In this document: piece by piece, positions 20,301 to 28,076 of the stretch
Layout: each line of letters opens with the position of its first letter
How positions within the stretch are numbered: the stretch's first letter is position 1
DNA from: Tritrichomonas musculus
Lineage: Eukaryota > Parabasalia > Tritrichomonadida > Tritrichomonadidae
NCBI GenBank assembly: GCA_039105265.1
Contig: JAPFFF010000002.1
Span: 3,286,001-3,350,000 of the forward strand
Direction: 5' to 3'
Length of the DNA: 64,000 nucleotides
Program-made: the position numbers and the translations under genes
Notes under the pieces: generated by a model
Told to the model about the DNA's origin: nothing
Seen by the model: the letters and a program-made list of their open reading frames with translations, nothing else
Database searches by the model: none

Positions 20301-20867
20301 AATGCGTAATTCAACATGGCCAAATTCAGTCAATGTGGCGCCGTCATGAAATTCATCAATTGCGCCAAAAGGATGTCCGTTGAGCCAAATTCGACCTTCG
20401 GGTCCAGCTGGAAAATAGTCTCCCCATTGTTGGCCGTCAAAATGAGGTTCAATGTCAAAACTAAAATAATATGAATATTCCGATGAATTGATTATTTCGT
20501 CTGAGTCTATCGCTAAGTCACCTTGGAAGAAAATCCAAGTATATGGATCTTTGCATGGAAAAGAAAAGCCATCGTCAGATATGTTAAAGCTCTCCCAGTT
20601 TAAACAATCTGATGTATTAGTTATAGGCATTTCATCTTCATTTATTTTAGAACAATTGATCTCATCTGAAGGAATAATGCGCATTTTTGAAGGATCAATT
20701 TGATTATTTTGCTCTCGTATTGAATATATGGTATTTTTTGCTGGAATATATTTCCATACTCGTTTCTTATATATGAATTTTAAAATGTTTTGGATTTTTT
20801 GTATCGTATTAATTGGATCTTCTGAAAAAACTGAGCAAGAAAAAGAAAAGAAAAAGAAGAAAAACAT
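17382..20867 (-). CDS. Glycoside hydrolase family 38 alpha-mannosidase, secreted or lysosomal
   Basis: 1161 residues. The family 38 zinc-site motif is seen as GYSHIDSCWMWP (His313, Asp315), and the nucleophile motif as LPDCFGFPGNLPQ (Asp448). KISWSEYTTFPHSTFKWRGIDG and WADFGIRKFSYRAVFH are also conserved; these are closest to the MAN2C1 branch, which is cytosolic in animals. Here a signal peptide (MFFFFFFSFSCSVFS) precedes the enzyme, so it should enter the secretory route and act in lysosome-like vesicles or outside the cell, trimming alpha-mannose from glycans. An in-frame TTG lies seven codons upstream (20,888); the first ATG is at 20,867 and gives the clean signal peptide. A 50-bp stretch of this 5' region recurs at 23,939-23,988. 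Confidence 0.93.
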   Translation of the reverse strand: MFFFFFFSFSCSVFSEDPINTIQKIQNILKFIYKKRVWKYIPAKNTIYSIREQNNQIDPSKMRIIPSDEINCSKINEDEMPITNTSDCLNWESFNISDDGFSFPCKDPYTWIFFQGDLAIDSDEIINSSEYSYYFSFDIEPHFDGQQWGDYFPAGPEGRIWLNGHPFGAIDEFHDGATLTEFGHVELRIFTGRISSHHTLNNFGISILHQETESLYETIRFLMGVLKEISHEKTYKYFQIVTILDKTVRMLDISEFSSSSLESVRKLSSDESLAFSGFYKSVHSALSYLKKSLDSLPKPTKDDPAISVIGYSHIDSCWMWPFNISRVKIVNTAISMLRLININKESGFKTRFSEFKENEFKHKFLATSAQHYKWIKEDDPEVFAKIIEEIRNGRWEANGAAWVEFDSNLPSGESLVRQLVMGIRFFDKEVNQINSSFHINQTVLFLPDCFGFPGNLPQIMRKAGLKYFVTSKISWSEYTTFPHSTFKWRGIDGSDVIAHFVSTPTYWDNSKTTYTGVSDAYELIQTLSNYKQQFILPTSALHTSGNGDGGGGITEQMLINMNIMNQLPRIPNVPRITSPSLTEMFEIISQKEDVLHVWDDELYLEYHRGTYTSQEEIKRQNRQIEALLHNCEWLSVILFSVLDFKLKASIDLIESFWEDALLLQFHDSLPGTSNNEANKDILNKGHNALANINMIEQILSRIIASTIIDCNKDNHTFVFNTLSHERIYQDKIVPSGGWTIYDSDLGIQYDDTETTINQVTKKLSYKIVSTTLNPFVNDSQKVKISKDSKNDSINVSTPFLSIIFTQNGTMKSVKDVKTGREFISSPCNLFELYEDRPLNFPAWDIQKYHKEMQLFNAIKFEGFEIISSTSIKLKFTISSSGNFSSEELRTSQINQTITFSEDSPLIDFVTDINWTEHDKLLKVAFPTTIRSKFARFGIQFGHITRPTHINTLRDFAKFETCGRWADLSDSTTGVALMSNVKSGFDVHENVIRMSLLKSSTVPDKWADFGIRKFSYRAVFHTSSFEESKVVFYSDELVCPISVSTTNNETVPSFNITKKLPQEASFVKLDSDKIIMETLKLSYDNEKGFVVRVYESTGGWVKSKISFPLLAAKQWKVEVVDLLERPVSDDQNVKKIEGNEFLELEIELKPFELLSIMLIKLD

Positions 20868-21075
20868 TTGGATATATAAACTATTCAATTGAATTTATCT
20901 TAAAAAAACTTTCACCTCTAAATTAAAAAGCATAGCATTCATAAATGTTATTTTGAAAATATATTGAACAATAATTAATATAAAAGTATTACTAATAATA
21001 CTTAGAATTTAAAAAATTTTTAATGAGATAAAATCAAAGCAAAAAAGAATTATTCAAAAAGATGATAAAAAAATT
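20868..21075. other. Intergenic, AT-rich
   Basis: 5' flank of the mannosidase gene. No clear Inr found close to the ATG; no other feature. Confidence 0.4.
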
Positions 21076-21124
21076 GGGGCGATTCGGGAATCGAACCCGA
21101 CACCCAAAGAGAGTATCATGCTAC
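21076..21124 (-). pseudogene. Relic of tRNA-Pro(TGG)
   Basis: The minus strand repeats the 3' half of the tRNA-Pro gene at 13,166-13,237 exactly through discriminator, acceptor strand and T arm (GGTTCGATTCCCGAATCGCC). Just before it come CTTTGGGTG and a damaged GCATGATACTCTC. The 3' side of the anticodon stem and the variable loop are deleted and the 5' half (acceptor, D arm) has decayed, so it cannot fold. Confidence 0.85.
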
Positions 21125-21266
21125 TTGCTTCTTAGTTAAATATATTTTTTACTTCTCGTTAAAAAAAATTGGTAAAAATTAAATAAAAAATTGGTAGATT
21201 TATTAATTATCTATTGTTTATTTAATTTCCATTAATTCATGCTAAACGATTTATTTCGATAATTGT

Positions 21267-21572
21267 TTATTGTTTTTCTTGCTTCTTTTGTTCTGCAATT
21301 TCTTCAGCTGTTGGAAGTTTTGGCTCTTTGGTTTCGACTGGTTTAAGGCCATAGTTGCCTGCACGAATTAATTCAAGAATTGAACGGCCAGCACAGGCTT
21401 TTGGAAGATTATCTGGATCAACTTCTGGGCCTTCTGTTTCTAATAATTTCTTTTGTTCACCGATATCTGCAGCAGTTGGGAGTTTTCTTTCTGGAACTGT
21501 ATCAACTTTTTTTAATGATACACCTTGATTGATGAGATTAAGTGTTTCTTGATTAGGTTTATTCTCAGCCAT
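21267..21572 (-). CDS. Two-repeat beta-thymosin/WH2-like actin-binding protein
   Basis: 101 residues. Two copies of a beta-thymosin-like unit: LKKVDTVPERKLPTAADIGEQKK (given here by its parts LKKVDT ... LPTAADI) at ~20-42 and LKPVET ... LPTAEEIAEQKK at ~76-99. Beta-thymosins have LKKTET ... LPS/T-x-E-x-I-x-Q-E-K, the actin-contacting LKK(T/V) motif after a short helix. Between them is NLPKACAGRSILELIRAGNYG, whose second half could be the helix preceding repeat two. Probably binds or sequesters actin monomers in the cytosol. A TCATTTTATA Inr-like site lies at 21,580-21,589. Confidence 0.75.
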   Translation of the reverse strand: MAENKPNQETLNLINQGVSLKKVDTVPERKLPTAADIGEQKKLLETEGPEVDPDNLPKACAGRSILELIRAGNYGLKPVETKEPKLPTAEEIAEQKKQEKQ

Positions 21573-21973
21573 TTCTTTATATAAAATGAAATGTTAAATT
21601 TCTTTTTTGATGGAAATTTATAAATATATTCAAGATTAGATTAAATATATTGATTGAGAGAAAATCGTTAGCTGATAAAACTTTATAAAATTAATTTTGA
21701 ATAATCATAGAAAAATTCACAAAAGTATGATAACGATATATTCGATTTTCTCTACTTCAATTCAAAATCCAAAAAATAGAATAATATCGATATTCGGCTA
21801 TTAGACCCGAAATAGTTTATTTTGGTTAAGCCTAAAAATAGAAAGAATCTCAAAATTATACTGATTAAATATTCATATTCATTTTTATAATATTTTGTCA
21901 AAAATTATAAAAAAATTAATAATCTTATCTTATTATTAAAAAGAAAGAAAAGGGAAATTGTATTAATTGAAAA
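21573..21973. other. Intergenic, AT-rich
   Basis: Holds the Inr-like site above. No gene found. The short stretch just before 21,974 is loosely like the sequence 3' of the second F5/8C gene (about 27,960-28,076), so the segmental duplication may begin here. Confidence 0.4.
21580..21589 (-). promoter_or_regulatory. Initiator-like site, TCATTTTATA
   Basis: On the minus strand TCA(+1)TTTTATA, +1 A at 21587, 15 nt before the ATG at 21,572. A partial match to the parabasalid Inr. Confidence 0.45.
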
Positions 21974-23395
21974 TTAGATTTGTTGTTCTGATATTGAACC
22001 AAAGAATTCAACACACGTTAAATAGATATTGTGTTCTCGTTGTGAGCACCATGAATCATCTTGAATGTATCGAATGAATCGATAATATTGGTTGTTGTTG
22101 TTGCATTCAAATCGATGTTGTCTGTAACAATCATTCAGTGATGAATTGTTCACTTGTTGATTTATAAGTTCCCAGGATTTGCCATCGTTTGAGCCAACAA
22201 TTCGCCACGATTTCGCATGATATGAACTATTTTGACAGTTTCCACTGGTTCTGAGTGTGTATGATGTCAATTTTACTTTCCTATTCTTAAAATCAAATTC
22301 AATCCATCCTTCATTCGAATTTGGAAGCGGATTACCGCCACCATTATTGTAGTAGTGTTCATTTATGTGATCGTTGTCATATTTGATGAGATTTGAAAGT
22401 GAACCACCAACTTGATGGTGAGTTCCGATGTCTCTGATGTTGATTTCGCCTTTGTCAAAAAGATCTGATCCATGTTTCTCTTTCAGATGTGAAATGATTC
22501 CTTTCAGTTCATCGCCTTCGTATTCAATCGTTTCGATTGATTCTTTTTCTTTCTTTTCTTGCTTTTCTTGCTTTTTCTTCTTTTTCTCAATCTTTTCCTT
22601 CATTTCTGAAAGATGGAAAATAAATTCTCTCACAATTTGGTTCATTTCTCTTGAAATAATTTCATCCGAAAGATGTTCTAAGATGTATTCAATCATATCT
22701 TTCGTGGATTTACATACTCCAATTCTCAGTAAGAAGTGAATGACAATTCCGCACTCTCCTGATGAGCAAAGTTGTTCAAAGATTTCTTCTTCTTTCTCTT
22801 GCTGTGATGGTTCGTCGTTCGATTTAGAGTTGAAATATTCATCAATGATTTCAATAATCAGTGATTCGTTAAGATGGAATAGTTGGCCTTCTTTGATGAT
22901 ATCAAAAAGATGTTTCGACAGGAATTTTATTGATTCATAATGAAAGTCCGTTGACAAATATGACATGCATTCGTTGATGTTCTCAAATTTGATATCGCTA
23001 TCGTCGTATTTTATTTCTCCAAGTAAATGAAAAAGAATTTTAACTCGTGTTTCTTCTTCTTTTGAAAATGTTACTTGTTCTGTGGTCGATTTAAGTAATT
23101 TTGCAATCAAAATTGAAATATTATGTATTTCTTCTTCGGAATATTCTTCTGTGTTATTTCTTAACAGGAGTGATGGAATTTCAATTTCATATTGATTAAT
23201 CGTTGGATCAATTTGATACATGCAATTGATTTTATTTGAGATAATACGTGCTTTATTCATGGTCGTTGAAATTTTGCTTTCTTTAGATGGACACGACCTT
23301 ATTTTCAGAATGAAACAGAATTCGTCACTGTCGTCTTTTTGTGTAATTCTCTTAAAATTATTAATTGGTGTTTCATATTCTATAGTATTACTCAT
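21974..23395 (-). CDS. BTB-like / F5-8 type C domain protein (copy A)
   Basis: 473 residues. N-terminal ~100 residues have the BTB-like layout of trichomonad proteins (FILKIRSCPSKESKISTTMNKARIIS... YEIEIPSL). A helical linker of BACK type (~105-230) and a Lys/Glu stretch (~275-290) follow. The C-terminal ~175 residues are an F5/8 type C (discoidin) domain: LKGIISHL, WIEFDFKNRKVKLTSYTLR, HAKSWRIVGSNDGKSWELI, YYRFIRY, CVEFFGSI. No signal peptide, so intracellular, possibly a ligand- or ubiquitin-ligase-adaptor-type protein (inference). Almost identical to copy B at 28,077-29,504, apart from low-complexity indels and scattered changes. Confidence 0.88.
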   Translation of the reverse strand: MSNTIEYETPINNFKRITQKDDSDEFCFILKIRSCPSKESKISTTMNKARIISNKINCMYQIDPTINQYEIEIPSLLLRNNTEEYSEEEIHNISILIAKLLKSTTEQVTFSKEEETRVKILFHLLGEIKYDDSDIKFENINECMSYLSTDFHYESIKFLSKHLFDIIKEGQLFHLNESLIIEIIDEYFNSKSNDEPSQQEKEEEIFEQLCSSGECGIVIHFLLRIGVCKSTKDMIEYILEHLSDEIISREMNQIVREFIFHLSEMKEKIEKKKKKQEKQEKKEKESIETIEYEGDELKGIISHLKEKHGSDLFDKGEINIRDIGTHHQVGGSLSNLIKYDNDHINEHYYNNGGGNPLPNSNEGWIEFDFKNRKVKLTSYTLRTSGNCQNSSYHAKSWRIVGSNDGKSWELINQQVNNSSLNDCYRQHRFECNNNNQYYRFIRYIQDDSWCSQREHNIYLTCVEFFGSISEQQI

Positions 23396-23705
23396 ATTCT
23401 CGATTATGGGAAAATTGAAAAAATAATAAAATTTTATTTATTTCAATTTTTTTGATAGAACTCATAGAAAAAAATAAATAAATATAAAAATATGTCTTAT
23501 CTTTTTCTTTTCGTTTATCTTCATATATATTCATAAATGTTATAATTACAAAATATTATTTTCTTCTTTAATAATAAAATACATGAAATTATAGAGTTAA
23601 TAAAAAAAAAAATAAATCAATGTTCATAATTGAAGTTCAATGAAAAACTTTTATTTGTCCATTAAACAATTATTTAAAATAAAATAATTAAAATAATTAA
23701 AATAA

Positions 23706-23928
23706 TTAAAACGTAACAAAATATGTTGACAAATTATCATAAATAATACCAATCTTAGTATGATAATCAAAAACAAAAGAAACAACTGGATTTGGTGTTC
23801 GAATTGTATATGCACTCTCTAATGTTTCTGATTTAACGATAAATAAATTTGGTTTCTCTGTAGAAATCGCAATGAAATCTTCATTATCAATATTTAAATG
23901 ATAAATATTTGTTAATTTTCGATTCGAT
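23706..23928 (-). pseudogene. BEACH-protein 3' end fragment
   Basis: Copies the last 74 codons and stop of the BEACH gene (29,801-30,023), ending in VTF-stop, with few substitutions. There is no upstream coding sequence: at 23,929 it is joined to unrelated sequence. A dead fragment left by the duplication. Confidence 0.9.
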
Positions 23929-23938
23929 ACAAGAAATA

Positions 23939-23988
23939 CATACTCGTTTCTTATAAATGAATTTTAAAATGCTTTGGATTTTTTGTAT
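23939..23988. repeat. 50-bp copy of the alpha-mannosidase 5' coding region
   Basis: Matches 20,755-20,804 (codons for NILKFIYKKRVW) with two mismatches visible in 50 bases, in the same orientation. It lies 10 bp from the break of the BEACH fragment, so it was probably captured when the break was repaired. Confidence 0.8.
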
Positions 23989-24385
23989 TTATCTTATTCA
24001 TAACATCAAAAAGATTAAAAGGAATGAATTGTTTTGTAAAATCAGTTTACTTATTTTCCCAAAACTAAAAGAATTACTGATTTTTGTTGCTAAACATTAT
24101 TCATTTTTACTCCTATCTTGAGATGCTAAACTTAAGTGGAATACCATATATAATGGACAGATTTGAGAATATGCATTTTTGAGATTGGCAGTTATAAATA
24201 GTTTTCAAAATAAATAAATTGTCATCGATGCATATATACACTAAATAGCAAGCTTATATGATATATTTACGATAAATTTATTATGTTATTAAAATCACAT
24301 TATATAATAAAAATATCAAAGCATTGTTGCTTAATTCGTGTAAAATAAAAAAAAATAAATAGATTATAAGATTAGAGTTTAGAAT
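23989..24385. other. Intergenic filler between duplicated fragments and BspA-like gene
   Basis: No gene or known repeat recognised. It is part of the ~3.5 kb that separates the two BEACH scraps. Confidence 0.4.
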
Positions 24386-26467
24386 TTAAATAGAATTATT
24401 TAAGTGAAACAATTTTCTAAGTGACGATGGAATCATAAAAATGAATTCTGAGCATTCATGAAAAGATGAAAATGGAATTGATTTTAATCTTGAATTTTCT
24501 GAAATTTCTACAATTTGAAGATTGAAACAAAAGATGAATGCATTTGTATGTATTTTTGAAACTTTTGATGGGATAAAAAAATCACTGATTTTTGAATTGT
24601 AAAAGGCATTTGATTCGATGATTTGTAAAGCAGAATTTTCTGAAATTCCAAATTTGGTCAAATATGTGCAATTATCAAATGCACTATCACATATTATAGA
24701 TACTTTAGATGGAATACAAATTTCTTCAATACTAGAATTAGAAAATGCACGTGATTCAATTGTTTCTAAATTCGAATTTGGTGGAATTTCAATTTTCTTA
24801 AGATTAATGCAGCAAAAAAACGCGAATTCGCATATTTTTAACACTTTTGATGGAAGAAAAATTTCTTCGATGCTTGAACTTGCAAATGCAAACTTTTCAA
24901 TTGCTTGTAAATTTGAATTTGGTGGAATTTCAACTTTATTTAGATTTCGACAATCTTGAAATGCATATGATGATATGATTTTGACACTTGATGGAATAAC
25001 AATTTCGTCGATGTCACGACGTGCAAACAAAAGAGTGTCAAATTCATTAATATTTGGATTACTTTTCCCTAACAAATATTTGTCTTCTTTGAATATGAAT
25101 TCACCATTCATTGGTGAAATATTAAGATTTATCAAATTACTTGTAAAATTGCACCATCCTTCTTTCAATTCTCTCAAACTGGCTGGGAAAGAAATTCCAA
25201 AAATCTTGGAATTCCTGAATGAATCTTTTTCAATCGTTTCTAATTTTGAATTTGGTGAAAGTTCAACTTTTGTAAAGTTTTGACAATTTTCAAATGCATA
25301 CGATGATATGATTTTGATGCTTGATGGAATAACAATTTCTTTGATGTCACGAGATGCAAACAAAAGTGTGTCGAATTCTTTACTATTTGGATTACTTTTT
25401 CCCAATAAATATTTGTCATCCTTGAACACAAATTGACTATTCGATGGTGAAATTATAATTCTTCTCAAATCCGTCACATCACTACACCAACTTTTATCCA
25501 ATTCTTTCAAACTTGATGGAAAATAAATTTCTTCGATGAAAGAAAATGAAAACGCATTTTCTTCAATTGTCTGCAGGTTTGAATCTGGCGTAATTGTAAT
25601 CTTTGCCAGATTTTCGCAGAGTTTAAAAGCATGATTGCATATCTTTGAAACTTTTGGTGGAATAAAAATTTCGTTGATATTTGTACTTATAAATGCATAT
25701 CTTTCAATTGCTTGTAAATTCGAATTTGGCGGAATTTCAACTTTGATAAGATTATCGCAATTGGCAAATGCATACGATGAAATGATCTTGATATTTGATG
25801 GGATTGAAATCTCTTCGATGTCACGACGTGCAAATAAAAGAATGTCAAATTCGTCTTGATTTGAATCGCTTTTGCCAAGCAAATATTTGTCTTCTTTAAA
25901 TATGAAATGATTATTCATTGGTGAAACTGAAATCTTTTTCAAATAATCAGTATCACTACACCAGCCTTCTTTTAATTCTTTCAAACTCGCTGGAAAATAA
26001 ATTTCTTCGACTTCTGAATATCCAAATGCTGTCCCATATAATGTTTCGATTGCTGAATTTTCTGAAAACTTGATGCTTTTGATGTTTTCTTGGACAGTAC
26101 CAATTACACTGGTGACTAAATATTCCGTCGAGTCGTGTTGAACTGTTCGCGGAATGATAATGTCTTCTGTATTTTCATCGTTGACTCGGAATAATGACGC
26201 GGTTTCAGTTTTTCGGTCGATTTTGAAAAGTAGATTTTTCGTACCGTTTGAAATGGTTTCATTTAGATAAATATTAATTAATTCGATATCTCCTTCGGTA
26301 CAAGCAATATGTAGATTTTCTTCAATTAATACGTATTCTTCTTCGGTACAATGTTGATTGGAATTCGTGAAAATTTCGTGAATTTCGTTCTTCCTTTCTT
26401 TCAATTTTCCTGCTTCAATATCTTTTTCATATTCTTCAAATGGAATTGAGATCATTTTCGACCTCAT
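24386..26467 (-). CDS. BspA-like leucine-rich repeat (LRR_5) protein
   Basis: 693 residues, with about 18 BspA/TpLRR repeats of 23-24 residues (pattern I-x-x-SAF-x-NC-x-NLxKVEIPPNSNLxxIExxAF). Three copies of a longer ~110-160-residue block recur at ~165, ~326 and ~436, each opening with SL(K/R)EL-x-x-x-WC and then FxxDKYLLGKS and (E/D)FDxLLFA(R/S)RDI, the mark of internal duplication. The first ~75 residues are helical and acidic, like the start of trichomonad ankyrin/LRR proteins. No signal peptide or membrane helix, so unlike surface BspA it looks cytosolic. A second Met (26,455) is an equally possible start. Confidence 0.9.
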   Translation of the reverse strand: MRSKMISIPFEEYEKDIEAGKLKERKNEIHEIFTNSNQHCTEEEYVLIEENLHIACTEGDIELINIYLNETISNGTKNLLFKIDRKTETASLFRVNDENTEDIIIPRTVQHDSTEYLVTSVIGTVQENIKSIKFSENSAIETLYGTAFGYSEVEEIYFPASLKELKEGWCSDTDYLKKISVSPMNNHFIFKEDKYLLGKSDSNQDEFDILLFARRDIEEISIPSNIKIISSYAFANCDNLIKVEIPPNSNLQAIERYAFISTNINEIFIPPKVSKICNHAFKLCENLAKITITPDSNLQTIEENAFSFSFIEEIYFPSSLKELDKSWCSDVTDLRRIIISPSNSQFVFKDDKYLLGKSNPNSKEFDTLLFASRDIKEIVIPSSIKIISSYAFENCQNFTKVELSPNSKLETIEKDSFRNSKIFGISFPASLRELKEGWCNFTSNLINLNISPMNGEFIFKEDKYLLGKSNPNINEFDTLLFARRDIDEIVIPSSVKIISSYAFQDCRNLNKVEIPPNSNLQAIEKFAFASSSIEEIFLPSKVLKICEFAFFCCINLKKIEIPPNSNLETIESRAFSNSSIEEICIPSKVSIICDSAFDNCTYLTKFGISENSALQIIESNAFYNSKISDFFIPSKVSKIHTNAFIFCFNLQIVEISENSRLKSIPFSSFHECSEFIFMIPSSLRKLFHLNNSI

Positions 26468-26665
26468 ATAAAATTTATGTTAATGACATGTGATATGAAA
26501 ATGTGATAAGTCGATAGGTGCTTCAAATGTCAAATTTGTTAAAATCCTTAGGCTTTTAAAAATATTTATCTCTTATTTATTTGAGACCAAACGGAATAAT
26601 AATAATTTAAATTAAGATTCGTTCGTTAGCGCACTGGGATATGAAAACCATTTTTTGAATAGTTT
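26468..26665. other. Intergenic, left flank of the MITE
   Basis: No feature recognised apart from a short stretch 5' of the BspA-like gene. Confidence 0.35.
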
Positions 26666-26673
26666 ATATTCAG

Positions 26674-27199
26674 CAGGGATGGTCAATGTTGAAAAAATTG
26701 ATCAACGGCGTCACTTTTTTGGTGGCTCGTTGTCAACATTAACTTCGTTATTTCAACGTCAAAGATCAACGATAAGAGTTTCGTTGAAATTGATCGTCCA
26801 ATAAAATGGCACTTTTTTATTTCTATCGTCGTTGATTTAAAATTAAATTATCATTTCTGTAACATATATATATTTAGTATTTGTATAGATATGATAATGA
26901 TATTTACTAATATTTTCAAAATAATAACACTTTATTAAATCATACCAAATATAAATTGAATTGATAAAGTTTTTTTTTTTTTTTTTTTCAGAAAAAGTTA
27001 TCTCTCAAAAAAATTCAACTTTTCAATAAGTATAACGTTAACTTAATTCATTGATTCAACATTATTTCAACGTTAACATGTCGTCATGACCAAATTGAAA
27101 CGGTTATAATCAATGGCCTTAATGTCGTTGACGTTGACATTCAATTCAACGATATAACGTTTTGTTCAACGATTTTAACGTCAATGTTGGCCAGCCCTG
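26674..27199. mobile_element. Non-autonomous hAT-type DNA transposon (MITE), 526 bp
   Basis: The left end reads CAGGGATGGTCAATGTTGA; the right end, reversed, CAGGGCTGGCCAACATTGA: imperfect terminal inverted repeats of the hAT type (YARNG start). The 8 bases on each side are identical, ATATTCAG (26,666-26,673 and 27,200-27,207), a perfect hAT-length target duplication. Inside there is no coding frame, but TCAACG/CGTTGA recurs many times near both ends, as expected of subterminal transposase-binding repeats. The middle has a T run (26,970-26,988). The perfect target duplication suggests it is not very old. Confidence 0.9.
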
Positions 27200-27207
27200 A
27201 TATTCAG

Positions 27208-27493
27208 AAATAAAATTTTTATAAAATGAAAAATCTCTTTAAGGGTGTACTCTTCTTATTTTGAATGATAAAATAGTCATATCACATCTATCCAATTTTT
27301 CATATTTTTAATCCGATTTTAGGCATCATATGATATTTAAAGAATATATTAATAATTTAAATCGATATAGCACGTAAAGTTTAAACTTTTCAAAAAATGC
27401 ACTATTCAAATAACAAACGAATTTGTTTTTATTTTAAAAAAGAAGGAAAAGGAAAATTGTATCGATTTTTTTCCTTCCATTATTATTTTGGAT
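27208..27493. other. Intergenic, right flank of the MITE
   Basis: AT-rich; no gene recognised. Confidence 0.35.
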
Positions 27494-27901
27494 TCATTGA
27501 ATAAAGTTCTGGAATCAATTCACATCGTTCTTCTTTGATTGAATTTAAAATGTTGATTCGTTGATGAATTTCATTGATTTCGTTCTTTTCAATTGGTTTG
27601 AATATTGTTTGAAAATCACAAAATGAATCTTCTTTAACTGAATTTGAATGAAATTTAAGATTTTTTAACACACGTGGGAAAATAATATAATTATCAAGAT
27701 CATTGAATGAGCGACCATTTAAAAAGTTCAATCGAAGAAGAAAATCATAATTATTCATTTGATTATTTGCCTATTCTTCAATTAAATTCTCTTCATACAA
27801 TGTTGGAAATTGATTAACAAATGAATCTTCTAAATTATATATGAAATTTAACAATTTTTCAGAAATTTCCAATTCAGATCATGCAATTATTAAATCAAAG
27901 A
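27494..27901 (-). pseudogene. BEACH-domain gene fragment with internal deletion
   Basis: 27,494-27,838 copies 30,811 to about 31,158 (BEACH core, NYDFLLRLNFLNGRSF...). At about 27,839 it jumps to sequence matching 32,641-32,703, so some 1.5 kb is missing. One Trp codon (EEWAN in the intact gene) is now a stop, and the left end runs into a non-homologous tail. A dead remnant of the second BEACH copy. Confidence 0.88.
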
Positions 27902-28076
27902 TGAAGAAAAAAAAAATGAATCTCGTCATTAAAATTTTTGAGAAAGATTCAATAAATAAAATTTAAATGATTAAATCTAAATATTCGTTTTTATAATATT
28001 ATGAAAAAAAAAAAAAAATTGATTTTTTTATTAAAGAGAAAAAAAAAGTGAAATTGTTCCGATTGATTTTTCAGGT

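Larger units (their letters stand above)
21974..23928. repeat. Segmental duplication, copy A (partner 28,077-30,023)
   Basis: The whole F5/8C gene, its 5' flank and the last ~220 bp of BEACH coding sequence match 28,077-30,023 base for base over long stretches. Similarity stops abruptly after GATTCGAT at 23,928 (partner 30,023). Confidence 0.93.

Noticed and set aside
20868-20888. Seven-residue N-terminal extension of the alpha-mannosidase
   Set aside because: It begins with TTG; the ATG at 20,867 gives a proper signal peptide.
22428-22940. Serine-rich plus-strand frames over the F5/8C genes
   Set aside because: Antisense of the Glu/Lys and helical parts of the true minus-strand gene; the same in copy B (28,525-29,049).
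23706-27901. One interrupted but functional second BEACH gene
   Set aside because: Over 1.4 kb of internal coding sequence is missing, a stop is present and unrelated genes lie between the parts.
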